Assembly: GCF_018138145.1 (NCBI RefSeq)
Contig: NZ_CP073104.1
Location: forward strand, 6,043,001 to 6,107,000
Reading direction: 5' to 3'
DNA: 64,000 bases
Source of the DNA: Pseudomonas sp. SCA2728.1_7
GTDB lineage: Bacteria; Pseudomonadota; Gammaproteobacteria; Pseudomonadales; Pseudomonadaceae
Shown here: one piece after another, positions 9,773 through 17,946 of the stretch
How positions within the stretch are numbered: position 1 is the stretch's first letter
Layout of the letters: each line of letters starts with the position of its first letter
Made by a program: the position numbers and the translations under genes
Notes under the pieces: generated by a model
What the model was told of the DNA's origin: nothing
Seen by the model: the letters and a program-made list of their open reading frames with translations, nothing else
The model's database searches: none

Positions 9773-10537
9773 ATGTCTGCGTTGGTTGACCGGTTGGTGG
9801 CTCATGTCCTGAGTCTGGAGGTGCGGCTGCTGGCCTGTCAGGCGCGATTGACGGCACGTACCGACCCCGAGGCGCTGCATGATCTGCGCACCACGGTGCG
9901 GCGCTTGCGCAGCCTGTTGCGGCCATTGCGCGGTTTACCGGGTGTCGAACAACTGGAAGACGCCGCTTCGGCAGTCGGCCAATTGACCACGCCGTGGCGT
10001 GATCGCGAGGTGTTGGCGGCATATCTGCTCCAGCATGATCAGCCGGAAGCTGCTCAACGCCGCATGGCGCAAATGGCCGAGGCCTATCCGGCGCTGGCGG
10101 CGAGCGCCGAGGTGGCTTCGTTGCTGATGATTCTCGACGCTTTCCCACGTTTCCTGCGCGCCTCCCAGCGTCAGGGCTTGCTCAAGGGCTTGGCCAAACG
10201 CATCGAAAAACGCTTGGGCAAGCAATGGCAGAAACTCGATGAGGCGTTGCACGATCCGGCTCACGACCGCCATCGCCTGCGCCTGCTAATCAAGCGCGTG
10301 CGCTACGGCATCGAAGCCTATCCCGAGCTGGATCGTTTGCCCGAAGCGGCGCTGGCGCGGTTGAAGTCAGCCCAAGGCGCGTTGGGCGACTGGCACGATT
10401 GCTGGCAGTGGCTGGCGAAAGCCGAGCTGGAGGCGGATCTGCAGCCCTGCGTCGCCATTTGGCAGGCGACCATGATCAAAGCCGAAACCAAGGCTGATCG
10501 CGTGCTGGAAAAACTCAGTTCAGCCTGTTTCAAATAA
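9773..10537 (+). CDS. CHAD domain-containing protein
   Basis: This 254-aa protein has a CHAD domain, an all-helical fold rich in conserved histidines and basic residues that in known members binds polyphosphate. Characteristic segments are LHDLRTTVRRLRSLLRPLRG near residue 42 and DRHRLRLLIKRVRYGIEAYP near 165, the usual paired His/Arg-rich helices. No CYTH triphosphatase domain is fused, so it is a stand-alone CHAD. The ATG follows CAGGAGCAAGTG. A role in polyphosphate binding is inferred from the family only. Confidence 0.85.
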   Translation: MSALVDRLVAHVLSLEVRLLACQARLTARTDPEALHDLRTTVRRLRSLLRPLRGLPGVEQLEDAASAVGQLTTPWRDREVLAAYLLQHDQPEAAQRRMAQMAEAYPALAASAEVASLLMILDAFPRFLRASQRQGLLKGLAKRIEKRLGKQWQKLDEALHDPAHDRHRLRLLIKRVRYGIEAYPELDRLPEAALARLKSAQGALGDWHDCWQWLAKAELEADLQPCVAIWQATMIKAETKADRVLEKLSSACFK

Positions 10538-10559
10538 TCCTGAATCACCACAAATTCCC

Positions 10560-10649
10560 TGTAGGAGTGAGCCTGCTCGCGATAGCGGTCAGACATTCAA
10601 CACATGTGTTGGCTGTCAGACCGCTATCGCGAGCAGGCTCACTCCTACA
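10560..10649. repeat. REPIN downstream of the CHAD gene
   Basis: TGTAGGAGTGAGCCTGCTCG at 10560 is matched by its reverse complement ending at 10649. The complementarity extends inward (GATAGCGGTCAGAC pairs with GTCTGACCGCTATC-like sequence), giving an unusually long hairpin. Confidence 0.92.
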
Positions 10650-10779
10650 AGAGATTTCAGTGTGGCTGATATTGGTTTAAGGCCTTTCTGTCAGCCCATT
10701 TGACCGGAATAGACGCTGCGGCGCTCTGCAGGTCTGGTTAAGATCCCTGCATTCCTTTCTCGTTTTCTGAGGTTGCCCC

Positions 10780-11574
10780 ATGCGCTTTAGCGATCTGCTC
10801 GATGCGGTCCGCCGCCAACCGGAACTGACGATTCCTGCCGAATGGGGTCAGGGCCGTGCCAGTTTCGGTGGTCTGGTGGCCGCGCTGCAATACGAAGCCA
10901 TGCGTGCGAAAGTCCCGGCGGATCGCCCGGTGCGTTCGCTGGCAATTACCTTCGTCGGCCCGGTTGAGCCTGAAGTCCCGGTGAGCTTCGAAGTGGAGGT
11001 GCTGCGCGAAGGCAAAGCCGTCAGTCAGGTCATGGGCCGGGCGATGCAGAATGGTCAGGTGGTGACGATCGTCCAAGGCAGCTTTGGTGCCTCGCGGCCG
11101 TCGGAGGTTGCCGTCGAAGCGTATCCGGCGCCAGCAATGAAACGCTGGGATGAATGCCAGGAGTTACCCTACATCAAAGGCGTGACCCCGGAATTCATGC
11201 GTCATCTGGCAATGCGCTGGAGTGTCGGTGGAATGCCGTTCACCGGCAATCAATCGCGGCTGATGGGCGGCTGGGTGCGGTTGCGTGGCGATGTCAAAGA
11301 AGAGCCGGTCAATGAGACGCATCTGTTGGCTCTGGTGGACGCATGGCCGCCGGCGCTGTTGCCGTATCTGAAGAAGCCTGCGCCGGGCAGCACGCTGACC
11401 TGGACCATCGAATTCGTGCAGCCACTACGGGACTTGAGCACGCTGGACTGGTGCCAATATCTGGCCGATATCGAATACGCCGCCGACGGCTACGGCCATG
11501 TCGCCGCCAAGCTATGGAGCGCAGAAGGTGAGCTGATTGCGATGAGTCGCCAGACGGTAACGATCTTCGCCTGA
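10780..11574 (+). CDS. Acyl-CoA thioesterase family protein (double hot-dog)
   Basis: This 264-aa protein resembles TesB-like/thioesterase-superfamily proteins. The first hot-dog unit has the FGGLVAAL helix near residue 28 and LAITFVGPVEP near 53; the second unit lies at about 135-262. It probably hydrolyses acyl-CoA, with unknown chain length. It ends one base before the stop codon of the convergent DUF962-like gene, so no terminator fits between them. The start ATG lies 2 bases after GGTTGCCCC, and its ribosome site is weak. Confidence 0.8.
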   Translation: MRFSDLLDAVRRQPELTIPAEWGQGRASFGGLVAALQYEAMRAKVPADRPVRSLAITFVGPVEPEVPVSFEVEVLREGKAVSQVMGRAMQNGQVVTIVQGSFGASRPSEVAVEAYPAPAMKRWDECQELPYIKGVTPEFMRHLAMRWSVGGMPFTGNQSRLMGGWVRLRGDVKEEPVNETHLLALVDAWPPALLPYLKKPAPGSTLTWTIEFVQPLRDLSTLDWCQYLADIEYAADGYGHVAAKLWSAEGELIAMSRQTVTIFA

Positions 11575-11575
11575 C

Positions 11576-11941
11576 TCAATGCCGACGGTGGCGCTCACGC
11601 CAGGCGCGCCACCAGCCGCCACTGAGAAAGAAACGCGGAAAGGTCAGGAACTGCTCGACCAGTAACCGCGACACCGCATCTTTACGATCACTGAACGGCT
11701 CGGAGGCTTGCGCCTCCAGGCTGTGGCCGTGGCGCTGCAAACCCAGCGCCGCGATGATGCCGATCACGCCGATGGCCACACTGGCCAGACTCAGGCTGAA
11801 CACCCCCGAGACAATCAGCAGAAACGCGACGATGAACAACGGCACGGCGATCAGGTGCAGCACCAGATTGGTCGGGTGCTGGTGATTGCCCGGGTACGCG
11901 CGCCATTGCCATGCGGGAAGGTTGGGGTGACGTTTGCCCAT
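11576..11941 (-). CDS. DUF962/Mpo1-like small membrane protein
   Basis: This 121-aa protein has two adjacent hydrophobic helices (about 28-50 and 52-70). The HPTNLVLHLIAVPL segment resembles the HPxNxxxH motif of DUF962/Mpo1-type proteins, which in yeast is a dioxygenase active on 2-hydroxy fatty acids. The C terminus is basic (WWRAWRERHRRH). The chosen ATG follows GAGGAGTAGAAAAC, a good ribosome site; an in-frame ATG 7 codons upstream lacks one. A fatty-acid oxidation role is only an inference from the family. Confidence 0.65.
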   Translation of the reverse strand: MGKRHPNLPAWQWRAYPGNHQHPTNLVLHLIAVPLFIVAFLLIVSGVFSLSLASVAIGVIGIIAALGLQRHGHSLEAQASEPFSDRKDAVSRLLVEQFLTFPRFFLSGGWWRAWRERHRRH

Positions 11942-12071
11942 GTTTTCTACTCCTCGATCCATGTTGAACTCATGGTTGAAGAATAGGCCCGGGCAGGGAG
12001 GGTGGCGAATCAAGGTTGGCTATTGAAGTGATAGGCGTCATCGCAGGATTCGATGTCGCCCCATCTGACGC

Positions 12072-12139
12072 CTTCGCGAGCAGGCTCGCTCCTACATTTG
12101 GAATGCATTCCCCTGTAGGAGTGAGCCTGCTCGCGATGA
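12072..12139. repeat. REPIN downstream of the chemoreceptor gene
   Basis: Inverted REP arms CTTCGCGAGCAGGCTCGCTC and GGAGTGAGCCTGCTCGCGAT surround TTTGGAATGCATTCCCC, which matches the spacer of the REPIN at 8055. The left arm has the GCTCGC variant and the right arm GAGTGAG. Confidence 0.92.
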
Positions 12140-12144
12140 GTCCC

Positions 12145-13626
12145 TCAAAGCTTGAGCTGACCTATAGCCTTGTTGAGTTCCCCAGCCAACGTCGCCAACT
12201 CATTACTCGTGGTCGCCGAATCCACCGTCTGCTGCACGGTGTTCTCGGTCACATCACGAATACTCACCACCGCCCGGTTCATCTCCTCGGCGACCTGGCT
12301 TTGCTGCTCCGCCGCCACGGCAATCTGCGTATTGCTTTCACGCATCTGCGCCACCGCCCCGGTGATTTCCGCCAGCGCCGCGCCGGCCTCTTGCGCTTGC
12401 TGCACGCAGTCGTCGGCCTTGTACGAACTTTCCTGCATGAAATCCACCGCATCGCGGGTCCCAGCCTGCAAGGCCGAGACCATCGTGGTGATCTCGTCGG
12501 TCGAGGTCTGCACGCGTTTGGCCAGATTGCGCACCTCATCGGCGACCACCGCAAAGCCGCGGCCCATTTCACCGGCGCGGGCGGCCTCGATGGCGGCGTT
12601 CAGTGCCAACAGGTTGGTTTGCTCGGCAATGCTGTGAATCACGCTGACCACGCCGTTGATCTTCTGACTGTCCTCGGCAAGCCGTTGAATCATCTCGGCG
12701 GTCTGCTGCACGCCGCTGGACAGCCCGGCAATCGACTGTTGCACCCGCGCGACCACTTGCTGACCGCTGCCAGCGAGGCCATCGGCGGTCTGCGACAAGT
12801 CGCGAGTGGCGCCGGCGTGTTGGGCGATGTGATAAACCGTGGCAGTCATTTCGTTGATCGCGGTGGCGGCCTGATCAGTTTCGCTCTGCTGACCAAGCAT
12901 GCCGTGGCGCACTTCGTTCATGCTCGATGCCAGTCGCGCCGCGCCGACATCCAGTTGCCGTGCGGTGTTGGCGACGGTCGTCACAACGCGCTGGTAACCG
13001 GCCTGCATCGCGTTGAACGCGTTGGCCATTTGCCCGACTTCGTCTTTGCCCGCCAATGGCACACGAGCCGAGAGATCGCCGCTTTTCTCAACGTGCAGCA
13101 TCACATCTTTCAAGGTGTTGAGCTGGCTGAGCAGGAAGCGGATCAGCAATTGCGAGGCACAGAGCATGGCGAACATCAGGATGAACACCGCCACGGCATA
13201 GTTGGCGAAACGCTCGCTGAACACCTGACTGAGACTCGGGCCATAGGCAAGCACCGCGACCTGCTGGCCATCGGCACGGCTGAACACCTCAGCGCCCATC
13301 AACGGGTTTTCGCCGAACAGCGGCAGATGATTGATTTCGTTCCAGCCGTTGCTTTCAGTGATTTCCAGCAAGGGTTGATCATTCAGGCGCGGTGCTTCGC
13401 CGCGCTTGAAGGTCAACACCTGATCGGTTTTCGGCAATGCCTGCCCGGCCGGCCAGGCCTTGAGCAATTGCGCCTGGGCCTGCGCCGAGGCCTGTGAGGC
13501 GTGACTGCGCGCCTGCTGTTCGAGTTGCACGGCGTACAACACCAACAGCAGGGTGGTGACGAAGGCGACCGCATTGACCGCCCAGAATTTGTATTTCAGC
13601 GAGATATTGCTAAGCCAGGCACCCAT
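12145..13626 (-). CDS. Methyl-accepting chemotaxis protein
   Basis: This is a transmembrane chemoreceptor (493 aa) that would signal through CheA/CheW. Helix 1 is at about 14-34, a compact periplasmic sensor at about 35-140, helix 2 at about 141-163 and a HAMP domain at 165-215. A long methyl-accepting coiled coil follows, with the hairpin tip [19 protein letters not shown] and [13 protein letters not shown] in the usual place. The sensor has no recognisable named domain and its ligand is unknown. The ATG was preferred over an in-frame TTG 12 codons upstream. Its ribosome site (AGAAGA) is weak. It appears monocistronic, with a REPIN on each side. Confidence 0.93.
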   Translation of the reverse strand: MGAWLSNISLKYKFWAVNAVAFVTTLLLVLYAVQLEQQARSHASQASAQAQAQLLKAWPAGQALPKTDQVLTFKRGEAPRLNDQPLLEITESNGWNEINHLPLFGENPLMGAEVFSRADGQQVAVLAYGPSLSQVFSERFANYAVAVFILMFAMLCASQLLIRFLLSQLNTLKDVMLHVEKSGDLSARVPLAGKDEVGQMANAFNAMQAGYQRVVTTVANTARQLDVGAARLASSMNEVRHGMLGQQSETDQAATAINEMTATVYHIAQHAGATRDLSQTADGLAGSGQQVVARVQQSIAGLSSGVQQTAEMIQRLAEDSQKINGVVSVIHSIAEQTNLLALNAAIEAARAGEMGRGFAVVADEVRNLAKRVQTSTDEITTMVSALQAGTRDAVDFMQESSYKADDCVQQAQEAGAALAEITGAVAQMRESNTQIAVAAEQQSQVAEEMNRAVVSIRDVTENTVQQTVDSATTSNELATLAGELNKAIGQLKL

Positions 13627-13733
13627 GGAGGTCTTCTCTGATAGCGGAAACAGTTTTGGCAAGGTGCCAGCATTGTGCCGCTATGCAGATATAGACATTT
13701 TGATGTGAGTCAACAGACGATGCGGTCCGCCCT

Positions 13734-13823
13734 TGTAGGAGTGAGCCTGCTCGCGATGGCGGCGTGCCAGTCGACAACGATTTCAACTGATCTACCGCAA
13801 TCGCGAGCAGGCTCACTCCTACA
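13734..13823. repeat. REPIN between chemoreceptor and TatD genes
   Basis: TGTAGGAGTGAGCCTGCTCG at 13734 is mirrored by CGAGCAGGCTCACTCCTACA ending at 13823. The spacer is about 35 bp and unrelated to those at 8055 and 12072. Confidence 0.92.
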
Positions 13824-13838
13824 TTGGATTCTAGTGTG

Positions 13839-14645
13839 TCAGGAGAGGGCGGGGAGGTTGTAGAACGCGCGGGCACACGCGGTGGTGTGTGCCGCCAGAT
13901 CCTCCTCGGTTTCGCCACGATGCAAGGCCACTTCACGCAGGACTTCAGTCAGATACGCCGGTTCATTGCGCCCGTTCTTCGGTTTCGGTCGCAATGTGCG
14001 CGGTAGCAAATAGGGCGCGTCGCTTTCCAGCATCAAGCGCCCGCGTTGGATCTCTTTCACCAGCGGATGCAAATGCGTGCCACGGCGTTCGTCGCAGATC
14101 CAGCCAGTGATGCCGATGTGCAGATCCAGGTCGAGATAGCTGAACAACGCCTTTTGCTCGCCGGTGAAGCAATGCACCACAGCGGCAGGCAGTTGATCGC
14201 GGAAGCCTTTGAGGATTTCCAGCAAACGCTGGCTGGCATCGCGCTCGTGCAGGAACACCGGCAGTTGCAGTTCAACGGCCAGCGCCAGGTGTTCTTCGAG
14301 GACTTTTTCCTGCTGTGGGCGCGGCGAGAAATCACGGTTGAAATCCAGCCCGCATTCACCCACGGCGACTACGTTTTTTTCGTGCAACAGGCTACGCAAA
14401 CGACGGGCACTGTCCGCGTTCCAGTCACTGGCCGAATGCGGATGAATACCGGCGGTGGCGAACAGCCGTTGACCGCTCTCATCCAGTTGCTGGCACAGCT
14501 CCAGAGCCTGTTCGCTGCCCTCGACGCTGGTGCCGGTCAGCACCAGCTGGCAAACCCCGGCGGCATAGGCGCGATCAAGCACGGCCTGATGTTTGTCGGC
14601 GAAACTGGGGTTGGTCAGGTTGACGCCGATATCGATGAGTTGCAT
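13839..14645 (-). CDS. TatD family metal-dependent deoxyribonuclease
   Basis: This 268-aa TIM-barrel hydrolase belongs to the TatD family, which are metal-dependent 3'-5' DNA exonucleases. Family features are [12 protein letters not shown] at the N terminus, the metal-binding [10 protein letters not shown] near residue 63 (HPH), [13 protein letters not shown] near 92 (catalytic Glu), VFLHERDA near 130, VVHCFTG near 155, and [13 protein letters not shown] near 203. The protein is full length. The gene stands alone, with 236 bp separating it from the divergent lytic transglycosylase gene. Confidence 0.93.
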   Translation of the reverse strand: MQLIDIGVNLTNPSFADKHQAVLDRAYAAGVCQLVLTGTSVEGSEQALELCQQLDESGQRLFATAGIHPHSASDWNADSARRLRSLLHEKNVVAVGECGLDFNRDFSPRPQQEKVLEEHLALAVELQLPVFLHERDASQRLLEILKGFRDQLPAAVVHCFTGEQKALFSYLDLDLHIGITGWICDERRGTHLHPLVKEIQRGRLMLESDAPYLLPRTLRPKPKNGRNEPAYLTEVLREVALHRGETEEDLAAHTTACARAFYNLPALS

Positions 14646-14881
14646 GGTTGCTACCTCGGGCCGAAGGCCGGAAAGCATACCAGAGCTGTAGATTCATAAG
14701 AAAAGCCAAGAACTACAACGAGTTATAGCTGTCTTTTGATGCCGCGACGCAGCCCGGTTTGGCAGGAGTGCCATTACTGTGCCAGTCTCTCGCACTTTGC
14801 CAGCGCTCCAAGCGCTCTGTTTTCGTCGGTGATTTCGATCTTTCAGGGATGAAATTGCCCCGTATTCTTTCCGGAGAGTGG

Positions 14882-16303
14882 ATGGTTCGTCCCTCGGTTT
14901 TGCTGCTGTTGTGTGGATCGTTGCTGCTGCCGATGACGGCGGTCGCGCGCCTGCCCGGGCCACTGCAAGCCGTGCCGGCGGCCAAGGTGCGGGACTTGTC
15001 CGAGATTCGCAGCAGCCGTGTGTTGCGGGTGCTGGTCAACCAGAGTCGCAACAGCTCCGGCGAAGTGCAGGGTCAGGCCATCGGCGTCGAATACCATCGC
15101 CTGCGCGCGTTCGAGCAATACCTCAATGGCCACGCCCGTGATGGCCAGGAAATCACCCTCAAGATCATTCCCAAAGCCAAGGACCAATTGCTCGGCGCCT
15201 TGCAGCGTGGCGAAGGTGATCTGGTCGCACCGGGTGAATTGCTCGATCTGCAACCTGGTTATGCCGTGGCCAGCAGCGAACCGATCGCCAGCAACATACC
15301 GCTGGTGCTGGTCGGGATCAAAGGTGAGCGGCGCTACACCAAAGTCGAGCAGCTTTCCGGCAAAACCCTGGCGTTGCCGACCGGCAGTGCGGCGGGGGAG
15401 GCGGTCAGTCAGCTCAATCAGAAACTGGCGTTGCACAAACTGGCGCCGATCAAGATCGAATGGGTTGATCCGACGCTGGCGGTCGAAGATGTGCTGGAAA
15501 TGGTTCAGGGCGGGATTTTTCACCTGACCATCGTTGAGCAGCCGATTGCCGAACGCTGGGGCAAGATCCTGCCGAAACTGCGTTTTGACCGGCAACTGAT
15601 GATCAGCGAGCCGGGCGAGGAATACTGGTTTGTACGCCGCGATGCTGCGATGTTGCGTGCGAGCATTGATCGCTTCCTCGGTGGTTACAAGAAACCGTCC
15701 AACGAAGATGCCGCGTTTCTGCGCATCTATCGCCGTCTCTATCAAGTCCACTATCCATTGGCCAAGGCTGACCGCCAGCGCCTGGAAAAACTGCGCCCGA
15801 CCCTGCAAAAGCACGCCCAGGCGCAGAACATGGACTGGCTCAATCTGGCCGCACTGGCGTTCAAGGAATCACGCCTGCAACCCAATGCCCGCAGCGGCAG
15901 TGGCCCGACCGGGCTGATGCAGATCACGCCTTCCGCCGCTCAGCGAGTCGGCGTGAGCAACATTCAGAATCTTGATGCGAATGTGCAGGCCGGGGCCAAA
16001 TATCTGGCGATGATCCGCCGCAAGTTCTTCAACAGCCCCAAACTCAATGAGCGCGAGCGCATGGCGTTTACGCTGGCGGCCTACAACATAGGCCCCGAGC
16101 GCGTGCAGGGCATGCGCGCTGAGGCCCGGCGGCGCGGGTTAAACCCAAATCAGTGGTTCTTCCAGGTCGAGCGCATCGCCATGGAGCAGGTAGGAATGGG
16201 GCCGGTCAGCTATGTTAATAGCGTGAACAAGTATTACTTGGCGTTCGACCGGGAGCGGGAGTCGTTGGAGCCCGGGGCGCAAAAAGTCGTCTCACGGAAA
16301 TGA
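14882..16303 (+). CDS. MltF-like lytic transglycosylase with solute-binding domain
   Basis: This is a predicted exported peptidoglycan lytic transglycosylase (473 aa). A cleavable signal peptide (about 1-22) precedes an extracellular solute-binding-type domain (about 35-265). An SLT goose-lysozyme-like catalytic domain follows, with the catalytic Glu329 in FKESRLQPNA, GPTGLMQITP after it, and AAYNIGPERV near 405. It differs from E. coli MltF in lacking an obvious lipobox, so it may be periplasmic and soluble. The start with GGAGAGTGG before the ATG was preferred; an ATG 11 codons upstream has no room for a ribosome site. Confidence 0.88.
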   Translation: MVRPSVLLLLCGSLLLPMTAVARLPGPLQAVPAAKVRDLSEIRSSRVLRVLVNQSRNSSGEVQGQAIGVEYHRLRAFEQYLNGHARDGQEITLKIIPKAKDQLLGALQRGEGDLVAPGELLDLQPGYAVASSEPIASNIPLVLVGIKGERRYTKVEQLSGKTLALPTGSAAGEAVSQLNQKLALHKLAPIKIEWVDPTLAVEDVLEMVQGGIFHLTIVEQPIAERWGKILPKLRFDRQLMISEPGEEYWFVRRDAAMLRASIDRFLGGYKKPSNEDAAFLRIYRRLYQVHYPLAKADRQRLEKLRPTLQKHAQAQNMDWLNLAALAFKESRLQPNARSGSGPTGLMQITPSAAQRVGVSNIQNLDANVQAGAKYLAMIRRKFFNSPKLNERERMAFTLAAYNIGPERVQGMRAEARRRGLNPNQWFFQVERIAMEQVGMGPVSYVNSVNKYYLAFDRERESLEPGAQKVVSRK

Positions 16304-16416
16304 TCTAATAAGTCGATTGTTATGGCGGAATATTTGCGCTTTTAACATGAAATTTACTGATTAATATAGCGGCCAACCAACACACACACAACTTCTCGCA
16401 AAACAAGGAATGCCCC

Positions 16417-16851
16417 ATGAGCTCTCTGATCAACAAAGTACTGTTCACCCGCGCTGGCTACGGTCTGACCATCCTGCGCATCGCTGTCGGCGTGATCTTC
16501 GCGGCGCACGGTTCGCAAAAGCTTTTCGGTCTGTTCGGTGGTTATGGTCTGGCGGGGACGGCGCAGTACATGGACAGCATCGGTCTGCACCCGGGTTACC
16601 TGATGGCGACGCTGGCGGGCGGTACTGAGTTCTTCGCTGGCCTGGCGTTGATCATCGGCCTGCTGGTACGTCCGGCAGCATTGGGTCTGACCTTCCTGTC
16701 GCTGGTGGCGATCTTCACCGTACACATCAGCAACGGTTTGTTCATGGCCAACAACGGTTACGAGTTCGCCCTGGCCCTGCTCGGTGGCAGCCTCGCCGTG
16801 CTGATCGAAGGCGCGGGCAAGCTCTCGGTGGATCGCGCCATCGCCGGTTGA
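16417..16851 (+). CDS. DoxX family membrane protein
   Basis: This 144-aa inner-membrane protein has four hydrophobic helices (about 15-35, 60-82, 86-106, 112-132). The DoxX pattern LRIAVGVIFAAHGSQKLFG near residue 20 and GGTEFFAGLALIIGLL near 68 are clear. DoxX-like proteins are linked to respiratory or redox-related membrane processes, but this paralogue's role is unknown. The ATG follows AAGGAATGCCCC. A strong terminator follows 20 bp after the stop, so it is a single-gene unit. Confidence 0.9.
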   Translation: MSSLINKVLFTRAGYGLTILRIAVGVIFAAHGSQKLFGLFGGYGLAGTAQYMDSIGLHPGYLMATLAGGTEFFAGLALIIGLLVRPAALGLTFLSLVAIFTVHISNGLFMANNGYEFALALLGGSLAVLIEGAGKLSVDRAIAG

Positions 16852-16870
16852 GCGCTCTGGCTCAAGGAAT

Positions 16871-16896
16871 AGGCCCGCATTGTGCGGGCCTTTTTT
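16871..16896 (+). terminator. Rho-independent terminator after the DoxX gene
   Basis: The 8-bp stem GGCCCGCA / TGCGGGCC with a 3-nt loop is followed by six T residues. Confidence 0.93.
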
Positions 16897-16947
16897 GTTG
16901 CGGCTGATTCTTGACACTGATCGGTCACGTTCTCTAGGATGTTGCCC

Positions 16948-17037
16948 ATGCGCCGATTTAAACAGCTACTTGCGGGGCGCCAGGTGACTTCAACAGTTGC
17001 CGTCAGAAGCCGGAACAGGGCTTCGAAATACCGCTAA
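16948..17037 (+). CDS. Possible 29-residue basic leader peptide
   Basis: This short frame starts with ATG 8 nt after TAGGATG. It encodes a very basic peptide (begins MRRFKQLLAGRQ, ends RASKYR) and stops 62 bp before the next gene. It could be a leader peptide or chance. Its 3' half overlaps sequence that can form hairpins (GAAGCC / GGCTTC). Nothing beyond the start, ribosome site and composition supports it. Confidence 0.25.
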   Translation: MRRFKQLLAGRQVTSTVAVRSRNRASKYR

Positions 17038-17099
17038 AGCGCTGGTTCGGTGTTGCCTCTCACCTGCCATGCAGACTTTTGAGGCAGAGACACGACACG

Positions 17100-17408
17100 A
17101 TGAATGCACTACGCCCTCCAGCACGTCCCGCGCCGATCACGGCACATATCACCCAGCGCAACCCGAAAATTCTCCTTGGCGGCAAACATCAGCCGACGCT
17201 GTTGCGTTATCTCGATGGCTGGCCACGTCGCAGCGGCGGTCCTGCCGCGTTCCTGATCCAGTTCGTTGAAGACGGCGAGTCGCTGGCGCGTTTCGCCACT
17301 GACAGTTTTGATCTCGCGGTGATTCAGGCCCCGACTGTCGAAGATGCGCCAGAGATGATCAAACAACTGGTCCGCGTTGCGCGGCAGGGTTTGATCACTC
17401 GTCGCTGA
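17100..17408 (+). CDS. Conserved-looking hypothetical protein
   Basis: This 102-aa protein of unknown function starts MNALRPPARP. It has a basic N-terminal half (HITQRNPKILLGGKHQPTLL) and an acidic middle (VEDGESLARFATDSFDLAVI), and ends in LVRVARQGLITRR. No signal peptide, membrane helix or known motif was seen. Codon use is normal for the window, which supports a real gene. The nearest ribosome-site-like sequence (GAGG) is 15 nt before the ATG, so initiation may depend on the upstream leader. It ends 6 bp from the convergent greB stop. Confidence 0.65.
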   Translation: MNALRPPARPAPITAHITQRNPKILLGGKHQPTLLRYLDGWPRRSGGPAAFLIQFVEDGESLARFATDSFDLAVIQAPTVEDAPEMIKQLVRVARQGLITRR

Positions 17409-17414
17409 TACGCT

Positions 17415-17912
17415 TTACGGATAGTCGATAGCGACGATGTAAACGAACTGCTCACCGGTTGGCGTCTGCACCCTGACTTCTGCATCCAGCGCCTTGCCGA
17501 TCAAGGCGCGGGCCAGTGGCGAGTCGATGCTGATCAGACCCAGTTTCAGATCCAGTTCATCCGGACCGACGATACGGTAGCGCGATTGCTTGCCGTCTTC
17601 GTCTTCGATGGTCACCCACGCGCCGAAATAGACTTTGTTCGGATCACTGGGTTTTTCACTGACGACTTTCAACGCTTCCAGACGTTTAGTGAGAAAGCGC
17701 ACGCGACTGTCGATCTCGCGCAGCATCTTCTTGCCGTAGGTGTACTCGGCGTTCTCCGAACGATCACCCTGAGCCGCCGCTTCGCTCACCGATTGCGTGA
17801 CTTGCGGGCGGCGCACATGCCACAGCTCATGGAATTCGGCGCGCATCCGCGCTTCACCTTCGGGGGTGATCAGCGCGGTGCCGGCGGGGCGTGGAGGGCG
17901 ATAACGGCTCAT
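17415..17912 (-). CDS. greB: Transcription elongation factor GreB
   Basis: This 165-aa protein rescues backtracked RNA polymerase by stimulating transcript cleavage. The N-terminal coiled coil (about 12-85) has the tip acidic cluster in [13 protein letters not shown], which supplies the catalytic Asp/Glu pair. The C-terminal FKBP-like domain has the signature [19 protein letters not shown] near residue 128. [22 protein letters not shown] is GreB-like rather than GreA-like. A second Gre-fold protein is encoded at 30262. Confidence 0.93.
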   Translation of the reverse strand: MSRYRPPRPAGTALITPEGEARMRAEFHELWHVRRPQVTQSVSEAAAQGDRSENAEYTYGKKMLREIDSRVRFLTKRLEALKVVSEKPSDPNKVYFGAWVTIEDEDGKQSRYRIVGPDELDLKLGLISIDSPLARALIGKALDAEVRVQTPTGEQFVYIVAIDYP

Positions 17913-17946
17913 GGCAACTTCTTGTGATTAAGACCGCCTGAGTCTA

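Noticed and set aside
17000..17090. tRNA-like sequence (GGTTCGG near 17044)
   Set aside because: No cloverleaf can be drawn around it; acceptor and anticodon arms are missing.
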